Below are positions 29,964 through 39,280 of a stretch of DNA of 64,000 nt, in pieces. The notes under the pieces are model-generated. The model saw nothing but the letters and a program-made list of their open reading frames with translations. It made no database searches and was not told the DNA's origin. Numbering within the stretch: the first letter of the stretch is position 1; each line of letters begins with the position of its first letter. The stretch lies in assembly GCF_030656875.1 (NCBI RefSeq), contig NZ_CP130943.1, positions 744,001 through 808,000 of the forward strand, read 5' to 3'. This DNA is from Prescottella sp. R16. Its GTDB lineage: Bacteria > Actinomycetota > Actinomycetes > Mycobacteriales > Mycobacteriaceae. Both the position numbers and the translations under genes were made by a program.

Positions 29964-31378
29964 TGCTTACGAGATTCGTCCGAATCCAGTTGGTGATCTT
30001 CTCGATCCTGACGGTGATCGGACTGGTCGTGATGGCCACGCAGTACGTTCGCCTGCCCGCACTGTTCGGGATCGGGCAGAACCGGGTGACGGTGCAGCTA
30101 CCGTCCACCGGTGGCCTGTACACCAACGCCAACGTCACGTTCCGCGGCACCAACATCGGCAAGGTCGACGACGTCGTGCTCACCGAGAACGGTGTCGACG
30201 CGACGGTGTCGATCAGCGACGGCTACGACATTCCCGTCGATCTGGACGCCGCGGTCCGGAGTGTGTCGGCGATCGGTGAGCAGTACGTGGACCTGATCCC
30301 GCGCACGGACGCCGGACCGTACCTCGCGGACGGCGACGTGATCCCGCTCGACCGCACGAGTGTCCCGCAGGACGTCGGTGTGATGCTCGATCAGGCCGAT
30401 GCACTGGTGCAGAGTGTCTCGAACACCAAGCTGCGCACGGTCGTCGACGAATCGTTCAAGGCGTTCAACGGGGCCGGCCCGGACCTGCAGCGGCTCATCG
30501 ACTCGGCGCGACTGTTCGTGCAGGAAGCCAACGCCAACTCGGACGCCACGAAGACCCTCATCGAGCAGGCCGAGGGTCTGCTCGACACTCAGGTCGTCTC
30601 GAGCGATGCCATCCGGGCATGGACGAAGAACCTGGTGACGTTCTCGAACCAGTTGCGCGCCAGCGATCCTCAGATCCGTAGCATCCTGACGAAGACCCCC
30701 GATGCGGCTGCACAGGCGAACGGCCTGTTCCAGGATCTGCAGCCGACCCTGCCGTTGCTGCTCGCCAACCTGGTGAGTGTCGGCGAGGTGACCACGATCT
30801 ACCACAAGAGCATCGAGCAGGTGCTTGTGATCTACCCGCCGCTGACGTCGGCGTTGCTGACCGCGGCGATGAAGGGGCCCATCGACGACGGCGCGATCGT
30901 CAACTTCGGTCTCGAACTGAACGATCCGCCGCCGTGCACCACCGGATTCCTGCCCGCGGACCAGTGGCGGGACCCGGACGAGAAATCGATCCCGGACACC
31001 CCGTCGGATCTGTTCTGCAAGGTCGCCCCGGACGATCCGATCGCCGTACGCGGTGCCCGCAACTACCCGTGCATGGAGTTCCCGGGCCGACGTGCGGCGT
31101 CGCCGGAGGAGTGCCGGAGCGAAGCCGGATACGTTCCCGAGGGCAACAACCCGCCCAGTGGGCCGCCTCAGGATCCGTCTGTACCCTCGTACACGACGGT
31201 GCCGGCTAGCACCGGGGGGGGCGTGAACGTGCCTGCCACAGCACGCCCCTACGACCCGACGACGGGTAAGTTCACCGGCCCGGACGGCCTGTTGTATTCG
31301 CAGCCCGGGTTGGCGTCGGGAGGAACACCCAGAGAGGACACGACGTGGCAGACGATGATGACACGTCAGCAGGGCTGA
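29960..31378 (+). CDS. mce4F: Mce4F sterol-transport protein
   Basis: 472 residues, the last MCE subunit. Membrane helix near the N-terminus (LVIFSILTVIGLVVMA), MCE domain (VQLPSTGGLYTNANVTFRGTNIG), long helical region, and a Pro-rich C-terminal domain of ~100 residues with several cysteines. The ATG at 29960 overlaps the mce4E stop; a second ATG follows directly. The mam4A GTG lies inside its last codons. Confidence 0.93.
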   Translation: MMLTRFVRIQLVIFSILTVIGLVVMATQYVRLPALFGIGQNRVTVQLPSTGGLYTNANVTFRGTNIGKVDDVVLTENGVDATVSISDGYDIPVDLDAAVRSVSAIGEQYVDLIPRTDAGPYLADGDVIPLDRTSVPQDVGVMLDQADALVQSVSNTKLRTVVDESFKAFNGAGPDLQRLIDSARLFVQEANANSDATKTLIEQAEGLLDTQVVSSDAIRAWTKNLVTFSNQLRASDPQIRSILTKTPDAAAQANGLFQDLQPTLPLLLANLVSVGEVTTIYHKSIEQVLVIYPPLTSALLTAAMKGPIDDGAIVNFGLELNDPPPCTTGFLPADQWRDPDEKSIPDTPSDLFCKVAPDDPIAVRGARNYPCMEFPGRRAASPEECRSEAGYVPEGNNPPSGPPQDPSVPSYTTVPASTGGGVNVPATARPYDPTTGKFTGPDGLLYSQPGLASGGTPREDTTWQTMMTRQQG

Positions 31379-32130
31379 CGGTCGACGACGGACGGCGTCC
31401 GGCACGTCGGCGGGCGAGTCGTGGTGCCGGTCCGGCGACCGGAACTGCGGCGACCGCTGTGACCACGACGAAACCGGCGAGCTCGGACGCTCGGGTTCCC
31501 GAAACGAGTGTCGGAGCGAGTACCGAAGCGAGCGCGACGGATTCGACAGAGTTCCTGGGTACCGAGGCGTCCTCGGGTGCCGGGGAACCGAACATCGAGG
31601 AACCGAACGTCGAGGAACCGGACGCCGAGGCGGCGGCACGGAAGCGTCCGACCGGACGTTCGTTCGCTGTGATCGTGGCGGCGGTGCTCGTGCTCGCACT
31701 TCTCGGGACCGGCGGATGGCTGCTGTTCGAGAAGAAGGCCGCGCACGATCGTGACGTGCAGCGTGGCGCGTTCGAACAGACGGCCCGTCAGACCGTGCTC
31801 AACCTGACCACGATCAAGCCCGACACCGCTGCGGACGACGTGAACCGCATCCTGTCCGGTGCGAGCGGGGACTTCAAGGCCGAGTTCGACGGCCGGGTGG
31901 ACCCGTTCGTGAGCATCGTGCAGGAGGCGGGCGTGACGACCGTCGGCCGGATCATCGAATCAGGAATCGAGCGGACGGACGGCGACACCGCGCAGGTGCT
32001 CGTCGCGGCCCGCGCGGACGTCAGTACTCCCGACGGAACCCAGGACGGGCCCCGTGACTTCCGTTTGCGGGTCACGGTCACCGGTGACGGGGATTCGATG
32101 TCGGCGTCGAAGGTGGAGTTCGTACCGTGA
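31345..32130 (+). CDS. mam4A: Mce4-associated membrane protein Mam4A
   Basis: 261 residues. An acidic, low-complexity cytoplasmic N-terminus (about 100 residues, with ASSGAGEPNIEEPNVEEPDAEAA), one membrane helix (FAVIVAAVLVLALLGTGGWLLF), and an extracytoplasmic NTF2-like domain. Mam proteins stabilise Mce complexes. The GTG start at 31345 overlaps the end of mce4F by 34 bases. Matches the position of Rv3493c. Confidence 0.86.
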   Translation: MADDDDTSAGLTVDDGRRPARRRASRGAGPATGTAATAVTTTKPASSDARVPETSVGASTEASATDSTEFLGTEASSGAGEPNIEEPNVEEPDAEAAARKRPTGRSFAVIVAAVLVLALLGTGGWLLFEKKAAHDRDVQRGAFEQTARQTVLNLTTIKPDTAADDVNRILSGASGDFKAEFDGRVDPFVSIVQEAGVTTVGRIIESGIERTDGDTAQVLVAARADVSTPDGTQDGPRDFRLRVTVTGDGDSMSASKVEFVP

Positions 32131-32684
32131 GCGATCAGCAGACCGTGACAGACCAGCCATCCGCTCCGGACGGTGGGAACAGCGCCGGGGAGCCGAACAG
32201 CGGCACCCGCACCCGCGTGTTCACGGTGATTGCCGGCGTCCTCGTCGTGGCGCTCGTCGCCGGTGTCGGCTGGCTCGGCTGGGGGTACCTGCAGGATCGG
32301 GCCACCGAGCAGGCGCGTGTCGACTCGGTCGCGGCGGCGTCCGCGCAGGCCGAGGCGATGCTGTCGTACAACTACAACGAGGTGGACCAGCAGCTCGCGG
32401 CGGCCTCGGACGGGCTGACCGGCGACTTCAGGTCCGAGTACGAGACGTTGGTGGAACAGACGATCGCGCCGGGTGCGAAGGAGAAGAAGATCACCGTGCA
32501 GGCCACGGTGCAGGCCGGCTCCGTCGTGTCCGCGACCCCGGACGACGCCGTGGTGCTGTTGTTCGTCAACCAAGTCACCACCAGCGAGGAGATGCCGGAT
32601 GCCGCGACCACCGGCAGCCGGGTGCGGATGGAGATGCACAAGGACGGCGACCGCTGGCTCACCGGCCGGCTCTCCCCGGTGTAG
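32127..32684 (+). CDS. mam4B: Mce4-associated membrane protein Mam4B
   Basis: 185 residues with one membrane helix (VFTVIAGVLVVALVAGVGWLGWGYL) and an outside domain of the same type as Mam4A (LSYNYNEVDQQLAAASDGLTGDF). GTGA overlap with mam4A. It is the last gene of the mce4 operon and is followed by a hairpin. Position equals Rv3492c. Confidence 0.86.
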   Translation: MSDQQTVTDQPSAPDGGNSAGEPNSGTRTRVFTVIAGVLVVALVAGVGWLGWGYLQDRATEQARVDSVAAASAQAEAMLSYNYNEVDQQLAAASDGLTGDFRSEYETLVEQTIAPGAKEKKITVQATVQAGSVVSATPDDAVVLLFVNQVTTSEEMPDAATTGSRVRMEMHKDGDRWLTGRLSPV

Positions 32685-32696
32685 ACATACCCCTGC

Positions 32697-32742
32697 AACG
32701 GCCACGGGCTCCCGCCTCGAAAGGTGGGAGCCCGTGGCCGTT
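32697..32742. terminator. Terminator between mce4 operon and otsA
   Basis: Inverted repeat with arms containing CCACGGGCTCCC and GGGAGCCCGTGG around a CGAA-type loop. It lies between the convergent mam4B and otsA genes. Confidence 0.8.
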
Positions 32743-32773
32743 ACGTTTGACCGGAAGCCGTTGCGCTTCGGTA

Positions 32774-34306
32774 CTATTCGGCGTACTCGTTGTCGGCGGG
32801 CAGCAGCGCCGATCCGGCGATACCCTGTTGCCCGAGTGCGTCGAGGAACGAACGCGCCCAGCGGTCCACGTCGTGCGCGAGGACCTGCCGGCGCAGGGCG
32901 CGCATGTGGCGTCGGCCGTCCAGCGGATCCTGGTAGAGCGCGGCCTCCATCTTGTCCTTGACGTCCTCGAGGTCGTGCGGGTTGCACAGGAACGCTTGAC
33001 GGAGTTCGGCTGCGGCACCGGTGAATTCGCTGAGCAACAGGGCGCCGCCGAGGTCGCTGCGGCACGCGACGTATTCCTTGGCGACCAGGTTCATGCCGTC
33101 CCGCAGTGGGGTCACCAACATGACGTCGGAGGCCGCGAAGAACGCGATCAGTTCGTCTCGGCCGATCGGCCGGTGGATGTAGTGCACGACGGGCCGGCCG
33201 ACCTCGGCGTACTCGCCGTTGATGCGGCTGACGGTCTGCTCGATCGCGCCCCGCATCTGCACGTAGCTCTCGACGCGTTCGCGGCTCGGGGTGGCGAGCT
33301 GCACCATGACGGTCTCGGCCGGATCGACACGGCCTTCCTCGAGGAGTTCGTACAGGGCGTCGAGCCGGACGTCGATGCCCTTGGTGTAGTCGAGCCGGTC
33401 GACGCCCAGCATGACGTACTTCGGGTTGCCGAGTTCCTTGCGGATCTGCTTGGCGCGGTCGCGGATCGGCTTACGACGCGATATCTCGTCGAGCTTGGCG
33501 GAGTCGATGGAGATGGGGAAGGCGCCCACCCGGACGGTGCGGAAGCCGACCTGGACGACGCCGAGTTTGGAGCGGACGCCGACGGTGCCACGCGAGGTCT
33601 GCTGGCCGGCGAGTTTCCGGGCGAGGAACATGAAGTTCTGGGCACCGCCGGGCAGGTGGAAGCCGATGAGGTCGGCGCCGAGAAGTCCCTCGACGATCTC
33701 GCGGCGCCACGGCATCTGCATGAACAGTTCGACCGGGGGGAACGGGATGTGCAGGAAGAAGCCGATGGTGAGATCGGGGCGCAGCATCCGCAGCATCTTC
33801 GGCACCAGCTGCAGCTGGTAGTCCTGGATCCACACGGTGGCGCCTTCGGCGGAGGCCTTCGACGTGGCCTCGGCGAAGCGCCGATTGACCTCGACGTACG
33901 CATTCCACCATTCGCGCCGGTACTCGGGCTTGACGATGACGTCGTGGTAGAGCGGCCACAGGGTGGCGTTGGAGAAGCCCTCGTAGTAGTCGGCGACCTC
34001 CTGCGAGCTCAAGGGCACCGGGTAGAGATCGAGGCCGTCCTCGACGATGGGGTCGAGATCGACGTCGGCGACACCGGGCCACCCCACCCAGGCGCCCTTG
34101 TTGTTGCGCAGGATCGGTTCGAGCGCGGTGACGAGCCCGCCGGGGCTGCGCTTCCAGCGGGTACTGCCGTCCGGCAGTTTCTCGAGATCGACGGGGAGCC
34201 GATTGGCCACGACGACGAATCGTGAACCGCCGGAACCGGTGTGCTCACCGGATTCCGTGACGGCTGATCCCCCGGAACGTTGTGATGACTCCGAGGGCGC
34301 AGTCAC
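32774..34306 (-). CDS. otsA: Trehalose-6-phosphate synthase OtsA
   Basis: 510-residue GT20 glycosyltransferase that joins glucose from a nucleotide sugar to glucose-6-phosphate. Recognisable are [62 protein letters not shown] and the C-terminal [12 protein letters not shown]. Trehalose is needed for mycolate carriers and stress protection. The GTG start at 34306 gives about 20 residues before the catalytic domain. OtsA next to mce4 is also seen in M. tuberculosis (Rv3490). Confidence 0.94.
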   Translation of the reverse strand: MTAPSESSQRSGGSAVTESGEHTGSGGSRFVVVANRLPVDLEKLPDGSTRWKRSPGGLVTALEPILRNNKGAWVGWPGVADVDLDPIVEDGLDLYPVPLSSQEVADYYEGFSNATLWPLYHDVIVKPEYRREWWNAYVEVNRRFAEATSKASAEGATVWIQDYQLQLVPKMLRMLRPDLTIGFFLHIPFPPVELFMQMPWRREIVEGLLGADLIGFHLPGGAQNFMFLARKLAGQQTSRGTVGVRSKLGVVQVGFRTVRVGAFPISIDSAKLDEISRRKPIRDRAKQIRKELGNPKYVMLGVDRLDYTKGIDVRLDALYELLEEGRVDPAETVMVQLATPSRERVESYVQMRGAIEQTVSRINGEYAEVGRPVVHYIHRPIGRDELIAFFAASDVMLVTPLRDGMNLVAKEYVACRSDLGGALLLSEFTGAAAELRQAFLCNPHDLEDVKDKMEAALYQDPLDGRRHMRALRRQVLAHDVDRWARSFLDALGQQGIAGSALLPADNEYAE

Positions 34307-34369
34307 GGATTCCTACTCTTCTCTCTGTCGAGGCTCTGTCGGATCGAGGGGGGTGATCGAGACGGTGGG

Positions 34370-34543
34370 TCAGTCGGCCTTGGCGGCGGGGCCGATGCCG
34401 AGCATAGCGAGCAGCATCCGGCACTCGTCGGCGTCGGTGGCGTAGGCGGCCACGACGCGCTGCGCCTGCCGGGCAGTTTCGTCGGCTACGGGCTCGAGGT
34501 CCTCGTCCGCGATGTCGTTCTCGGTGGTCGTCTTCGCGGCCAT
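34370..34543 (-). CDS. Small protein of unknown function upstream of otsA
   Basis: 57 residues (MAAKTTTENDIADEDLEPVA...), acidic N-terminal half, then a helical segment ARQAQRVVAAYATDADECRMLLAMLGI. No recognised domain. The second of two adjacent ATGs was chosen, with GGAAGGA five bases upstream. It lies 63 bases before otsA on the same strand; a similarly small gene flanks otsA in M. tuberculosis, hinting at conservation. Cytosolic. Confidence 0.65.
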   Translation of the reverse strand: MAAKTTTENDIADEDLEPVADETARQAQRVVAAYATDADECRMLLAMLGIGPAAKAD

Positions 34544-34632
34544 CATGTTCCTTCCGGGCTTGCTGCGGTTTATCCGCAGGTAGTTCCTGACAGCGACTCT
34601 ATGAGAACCGCCCGGGTCAGCGCCACTCACGC

Positions 34633-34651
34633 CCAGGTTAGGGTGGGCTCA
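34633..34651. promoter_or_regulatory. Possible IdeR/DtxR-like box before the ABC pair
   Basis: CCAGGTTAGGGTGGGCTCA agrees with 12 of 19 positions of the iron-box TTAGGTTAGGCTAACCTAA; the left half is strong and the right half weak. It lies 45 bases before the ABC gene. Speculative. Confidence 0.35.
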
Positions 34652-34696
34652 CTTCATGGGGTTCGGGCGGTCCGGGCCGGAGACGGGGAGAGGTCG

Positions 34697-36406
34697 ATGT
34701 CTGGTCGTGCGTCCGGTGGTGCCGCCGTCCTGCGGCGCACGCTCACCCGCAACCGGGGCCCGCTGATCGCGGGAACCGTGCTGGTGAGTCTCCATCAGTT
34801 GGCCGAGACGGCGGTACCGATCACGATCGGTGTCGTCGTCGACCGGGCCGTCGAGACGGGCGACATCACGGCGCTGCTGGTGTGGCTGGCAGTGCTGGCG
34901 GCCGTGTTCGCGGTGCTCACGTCGTCGTGGCGGATCGGTGCCCGATTCGTGGTGGCGGCGATCCAGCAGGAGGCGCATCGGCTGCGGGTGCAGGTCGCCG
35001 GCCGGATCCTCGACCCGCGTGGGGTACGCACCGAGCTGCGGGCCGGTGAACTGCTGACGGTGTCGACGTCGGACGCGGATCGGGAGGCCTGGATCCTCGA
35101 CGCCGTTCCCCGCGCGGTGGCCGGGGCCACCGCGCTGGCCGCGTCGGCCGTGGCGCTGCTGTGGATCGACGTGCCGCTGGGGCTCGCGGTCCTGATCGGG
35201 ACACCCGTCGTACTCGGGGCACTGCATCGGGCCGCGCCGCTGATCACCCGTCGTGCCGCCGACCGGCAGGCGGCCACGGCGCGGGCCGCGGCCACCGCCG
35301 CCGACCTGGTGGCGGGCCTGCGTCCGCTCCGCGGGATCGGGGCCGAGGCGACCGCGTCACGCCGGTACCGGGACGTCAGCCGGGACGCGTTCGCCGCGAC
35401 GGTGCGGGCCGCGAAGTCGAACGCGGTGTTCGCCGGGGTGTCGACGACGGCGAGCGCGCTGCTCGCGGTGGCGGTCGCCGGCCTGGCCGGCTGGTTCGCG
35501 CTCGGCGGGCGGATCAGCGTCGGAGAACTCGTCACGGTCGTCGGACTCGCCCAGTTCCTCGTGGAACCACTGGGCATGATCACCCGGGTCCCCGGCCAGT
35601 ACGCCGATGCGCGGGCGTCGGCGGACCGGTTGGCGGCCGTCCTCGACGCGCCGCCGCAGCTTCCGGATGCGGCCGCGGAACCGTCGGGCGGAATCGACGT
35701 CGAGGTGCGGTCCCTCGCGTACCGGTCGCTCACCGGTGTCACGCTGACGGTGGCGCCGGGTGAACTCGTCGGTGTCGTCGCGGATCGGCCCGAGGACGCC
35801 GAGGCGCTGGTGGAGGCGCTGTCCGGGCAGGTGCCACCGGACCGGTACGACGGTGACATCCGGGTCGGTGGCGTCGCCCTCGCGGACCTCGGACTCGCGC
35901 ACACCCGCCGCACGGTGCTCGTCGAACCGCACCACACCGACCTGTTCGCCGGGACGCTCGGCTCCAACGTCACGGCCGGGGCCCCGGGCGCCGACCCGGC
36001 GTCGGTGGAGTACGCCCTCGCGGCGTCCGCGGCGGGGGACGTCGTCGACCTGCATCCTGCGGGACTCGACCACACGGTCACCGATCGGGGTGCGAGCCTG
36101 TCCGGCGGCCAGCGGCAGCGCGTCGCCCTCGCCCGTGCCCTTGCCGCCCGACCTGCGGTCCTGGTCCTGCACGACCCGACCACCGCGGTCGACGCGGTCA
36201 CCGAACACGCGATCGCGGCGGGTGTCGCCGACGCACGCCGGGCCGGTGCCCGCGCGCAGTCGACGATCCTCGTCACGAGCAGCCCCGCGCTGCTCGCGGT
36301 GACCGATCGGGTGATCGTCCTGCGTGACGGCCGGGTGACGGTGGACGGCACCCACGCCGGGCTGTCCGCGACCGACGCTGCCTACCGAGAGGCGGTGCTG
36401 CGGTGA
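34697..36406 (+). CDS. ABC exporter half-transporter with degenerate Walker motifs
   Basis: 569-residue type IV ABC half-transporter: six membrane helices (to about residue 300), then a nucleotide-binding domain. Its Walker A position reads VADRPEDAEA, with no GKS/T; Walker B is LVLHDPTTAVD, lacking the catalytic Glu; and the switch His is replaced (LVTSSPA). The signature LSGGQRQRVALARAL and D-loop are intact. It therefore cannot form a normal catalytic site alone but can complete one with the next gene, which overlaps by ATG/stop coupling at 36403. Substrate unknown; a possible iron box upstream hints at a siderophore-related role. Confidence 0.88.
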   Translation: MSGRASGGAAVLRRTLTRNRGPLIAGTVLVSLHQLAETAVPITIGVVVDRAVETGDITALLVWLAVLAAVFAVLTSSWRIGARFVVAAIQQEAHRLRVQVAGRILDPRGVRTELRAGELLTVSTSDADREAWILDAVPRAVAGATALAASAVALLWIDVPLGLAVLIGTPVVLGALHRAAPLITRRAADRQAATARAAATAADLVAGLRPLRGIGAEATASRRYRDVSRDAFAATVRAAKSNAVFAGVSTTASALLAVAVAGLAGWFALGGRISVGELVTVVGLAQFLVEPLGMITRVPGQYADARASADRLAAVLDAPPQLPDAAAEPSGGIDVEVRSLAYRSLTGVTLTVAPGELVGVVADRPEDAEALVEALSGQVPPDRYDGDIRVGGVALADLGLAHTRRTVLVEPHHTDLFAGTLGSNVTAGAPGADPASVEYALAASAAGDVVDLHPAGLDHTVTDRGASLSGGQRQRVALARALAARPAVLVLHDPTTAVDAVTEHAIAAGVADARRAGARAQSTILVTSSPALLAVTDRVIVLRDGRVTVDGTHAGLSATDAAYREAVLR

Positions 36407-38169
36407 ACGACGACCGGATGCTGCTGCCGGTGGCCTCCGCGGGCCGGACGTGGCGATGGCTGCACCGGGAACTCGGCCGGCGCCGTGCGGCGACGGCGTC
36501 CGCACTGGTCGTGGGTGTGATCGCCGCGGCCGCCGCGGTCGTGCCGGTGTACGTGTTCGGCGTCCTCGTCGACCGAGTCCGGGAAGGCGCGCCGACCTCG
36601 GCGATCGTCGCTGTGGTGGCGATCATCGCGGGCGCTGCGGTCGTGGCAGGAACAGCGACCGGAATCTCCCGGTACCTGATCACGCGGGTGGGGGAGAGCG
36701 CGCTGACCGGACTGCGGGAGAAGGTGGTGGCGCGGGCGCTGCGTTTGCCGGTCGGCACCGTCGAACGCGCCGGCACCGGCGATCTGCTCGCCCGCGTCGG
36801 GGACGATGTCGCGGTGATCGGCAAGGCCGTCTCCGACGTGGTCCCGAGCCTGATCTCCGCGCTGCTGCTGGTGGTGATCAGTATGGCGACGATGGCCGGA
36901 ATCGACTGGCGTCTCGGCCTGGCGGGCATGGTGGCGCTGCCGCTGTACGGCGCGGCGCTGCGCTGGTATCTGCCGCGGTCGGCTCCGCTGTACGCCGCCG
37001 AACGGGTCGCGATGGGGCGACGGTCGCAGGCCCTGTTGGGCAGCATGCGCGGGGTGCGGACCGTGCGTGCATACGGGCTCGAGGATCCGCACCTCGCCGA
37101 CATCGACCGGGCGTCCACCGAGGCCCGGGATCTGTCGGTCGGTGTGTTCGGTCTCTTCACCCGGTTCGCGGGCCGCGGCAACGGGGCCGAATTCGTCGGT
37201 CTCGCAACGATCCTCGCCGTCGGTTTCGTGCTCGTGCGGGCCGACGCGGTCACCGTCGGGCAGACCACGGCGGCCGCGCTGTTGTTCCACCGTTTGTTCA
37301 ACCCGATCGGCACACTGCTGTTCACGTTCGACGACGTGCAGTCCGCCGGGGCGAGCCTGGCCCGGCTGGTGGGTGTACTCGAGGTCGCCGAACCCGACCG
37401 CCCCGCCGCGGCCGCCGTCCCGGAGGACACGTCCCTCGAACTGACCGGGGTCCGATACGCGTACGACGACGGCCCCGACGTGCTGCACGGTGTGACCGTG
37501 CGCGTCGCCCCGGGCGAGCGGGTGGCGCTCGTCGGGTCGACCGGGGCCGGGAAGTCGACGCTCGCCGCCCTCGCCGCCGGATCACTGACCCCGACGGCGG
37601 GCACCGTGCGGGTCGGTGGCGTGCCGGTCGGCGAACTCGGGGACGACCTGCGCCGCCACGTCGCGATCGTCAGTCAGGAGGTGCACGTGTTCGCCGGACC
37701 GCTCGCCGACGACCTGCGACTGGCGCGGCCGGACGCGACGGTCGGCGAGATCCGCGCGGCGTTGCGGACGGTGGGGGCACTGCCGTGGGTGACAGCACTC
37801 GACGACGGCGTCGACACCGTCGTCGGGGAGGGCGGGCATCCGCTCACCGCGGCACAGGCACAGCAGATCGCCTTGGCACGGTTGCTGATCGCCGACCCGG
37901 CCGTGACCGTCCTCGACGAGGCGACCGCCGAGGCCGGCAGCGCCGGCGCCCGGGATCTCGAACGGGCCGCCGACGCCGCGACCCGCGGCCGCACCACCGT
38001 CGTGGTCGCGCACCGGCTCACTCAGGCGGCGTCCGCCGACCGGGTCGTGGTTCTCGAACACGGCCGCATCGTCGAAGAGGGAACGCCCGCAGACCTGGTG
38101 GCGGCCGGCGGGCGGTACGCGCAGCTGTGGGCGGCGTGGGAAGGGTCAGACGAGCAGGCGCGCGCGTAG
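36403..38169 (+). CDS. ABC exporter half-transporter with intact Walker motifs
   Basis: 588-residue partner of the preceding protein. N-terminal six-helix domain (first helix ALVVGVIAAAAAVVPVYVFGVL), then an NBD with Walker A GSTGAGKST, Q-loop VSQEVHVF, Walker B VTVLDEATAE and switch His in VVVAHRL, all intact. The signature is LTAAQAQQIALAR in place of LSGGQ, and the D-loop is altered (EAGSAGA). Its defects mirror those of the upstream subunit. The GTG/ATGA-type overlap supports an obligate heterodimer. The 3' end overlaps the convergent phosphatase by 24 bases. Confidence 0.9.
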   Translation: MNDDRMLLPVASAGRTWRWLHRELGRRRAATASALVVGVIAAAAAVVPVYVFGVLVDRVREGAPTSAIVAVVAIIAGAAVVAGTATGISRYLITRVGESALTGLREKVVARALRLPVGTVERAGTGDLLARVGDDVAVIGKAVSDVVPSLISALLLVVISMATMAGIDWRLGLAGMVALPLYGAALRWYLPRSAPLYAAERVAMGRRSQALLGSMRGVRTVRAYGLEDPHLADIDRASTEARDLSVGVFGLFTRFAGRGNGAEFVGLATILAVGFVLVRADAVTVGQTTAAALLFHRLFNPIGTLLFTFDDVQSAGASLARLVGVLEVAEPDRPAAAAVPEDTSLELTGVRYAYDDGPDVLHGVTVRVAPGERVALVGSTGAGKSTLAALAAGSLTPTAGTVRVGGVPVGELGDDLRRHVAIVSQEVHVFAGPLADDLRLARPDATVGEIRAALRTVGALPWVTALDDGVDTVVGEGGHPLTAAQAQQIALARLLIADPAVTVLDEATAEAGSAGARDLERAADAATRGRTTVVVAHRLTQAASADRVVVLEHGRIVEEGTPADLVAAGGRYAQLWAAWEGSDEQARA

Positions 38170-39033
38170 CGCGTCGACGGTCCGCCCGTCGACACCCAGT
38201 CCGTCGCGCACGTAGGCGTCGATGCCGCCGTACAGGTCGTCGACGCGCGCGAACGCGGCGTCCAGCCACGACTTCTCGACGGCGTCGTCGCGGCCGAGAT
38301 ACGTGTTGCTGGCGAGGAAATCGGCGTACACCGTCTCTCTCGGTACCCCGAGCACACTCAGCAGCACGGCCGCACCCCATCCGGTGCGATCCTTGCCCGC
38401 GCTGCAGTGGAAGACGGTGGCGCCCTCGGTGTTCCCGGCGATCGCGGTCAGCAGGTCGCCGAATGCGACGTCGGCGCCGCGGAACGTCACCATGAACGGG
38501 TAGCCGATCGCCTGGCCGAGCGCCGACCAGTCGTCGGACGAACTGCCGGCCGAGCCACCGTCGGACCCGCCGGACGAGCCGGTCGCGGCGGCGCCGAGTA
38601 CGGCCCGCCCCAACGTGATCGGCACGAACTCGCGGAATCCGATGCCGTGCTCGAGGGAAACCACGTCCGCCACCCGGTAGCGGACACCGTCGGGCAGCAG
38701 GTCCGGGTCGTCGCGGCGTTCCTGCATGTTCCGCAGATCCACGTCGAGGGTGATGCCGGCCGCCGCCAGAGCGTCCCGACCCGCGTCGGTGAGCGACGAC
38801 AGCTTGTTCGACCGGAACACCACGCCCGTCCGGACGTGCCGGCCGTCGACGGTCGCGTAGCCGCCGAGATCGCGAAAGTTCTTCGCGCCCTCGACTCGGA
38901 CGGTGGCGGCCGGGTCGGCCGGGTCGGCTGGGGACACCGGGGCCGCCACCGCGAGCGGCGACACCGTCACCGGGGTCAGCAGGGCCGCGCCCAGGACGGC
39001 CGCTCGAACGAGTGCGGTACGGGACTGAGTCAT
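38146..39033 (-). CDS. Secreted tyrosine-type protein phosphatase
   Basis: 295 residues with a Sec signal peptide (cleavage near AVA-AP, residue ~31). The P-loop is HCSAGKDRTG with nucleophile Cys210; NFRDLGGYATVDGRHVRTGVVFRS is the N-terminal hallmark of the PtpB/LipA-type atypical phosphatase family. M. tuberculosis PtpB (Rv0153c) is the closest functional analogue and acts on phosphotyrosine and phosphoinositides. A Gly/Ser-rich insert (GSSGGSDGGSAGSSSDD) interrupts the domain, perhaps in place of the PtpB lid. Substrate unknown. Confidence 0.87.
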   Translation of the reverse strand: MTQSRTALVRAAVLGAALLTPVTVSPLAVAAPVSPADPADPAATVRVEGAKNFRDLGGYATVDGRHVRTGVVFRSNKLSSLTDAGRDALAAAGITLDVDLRNMQERRDDPDLLPDGVRYRVADVVSLEHGIGFREFVPITLGRAVLGAAATGSSGGSDGGSAGSSSDDWSALGQAIGYPFMVTFRGADVAFGDLLTAIAGNTEGATVFHCSAGKDRTGWGAAVLLSVLGVPRETVYADFLASNTYLGRDDAVEKSWLDAAFARVDDLYGGIDAYVRDGLGVDGRTVDALRARLLV

Positions 39034-39280
39034 GGGTCCTCACAGGTGACGAAGGATGCGAACGGTGCCGTACCGCACGCGGATTCGCCTGGCAGGGTAA
39101 CGGTCGCGCGTCGGTGACGGTGCCGGATTCACCGCGACGGGAGGCTGCCGCGACGAAGTTCACCCGGCCTTCACCCCGGCGCCGACCGGGGAGTGCCTAC
39201 TGCTCGCCCGCGCTCCCTACCTTCATTGGCCCAGACCAATTTCGGGAAGGTCTGGAATCCCAGGGAGACAAGGACTGCTC

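Noticed and set aside
36450..38495. A 681-codon frame overlapping the second ABC gene
   Set aside because: Arg/Gly-rich shadow frame, no domain, and it overlaps a clear ABC transporter.
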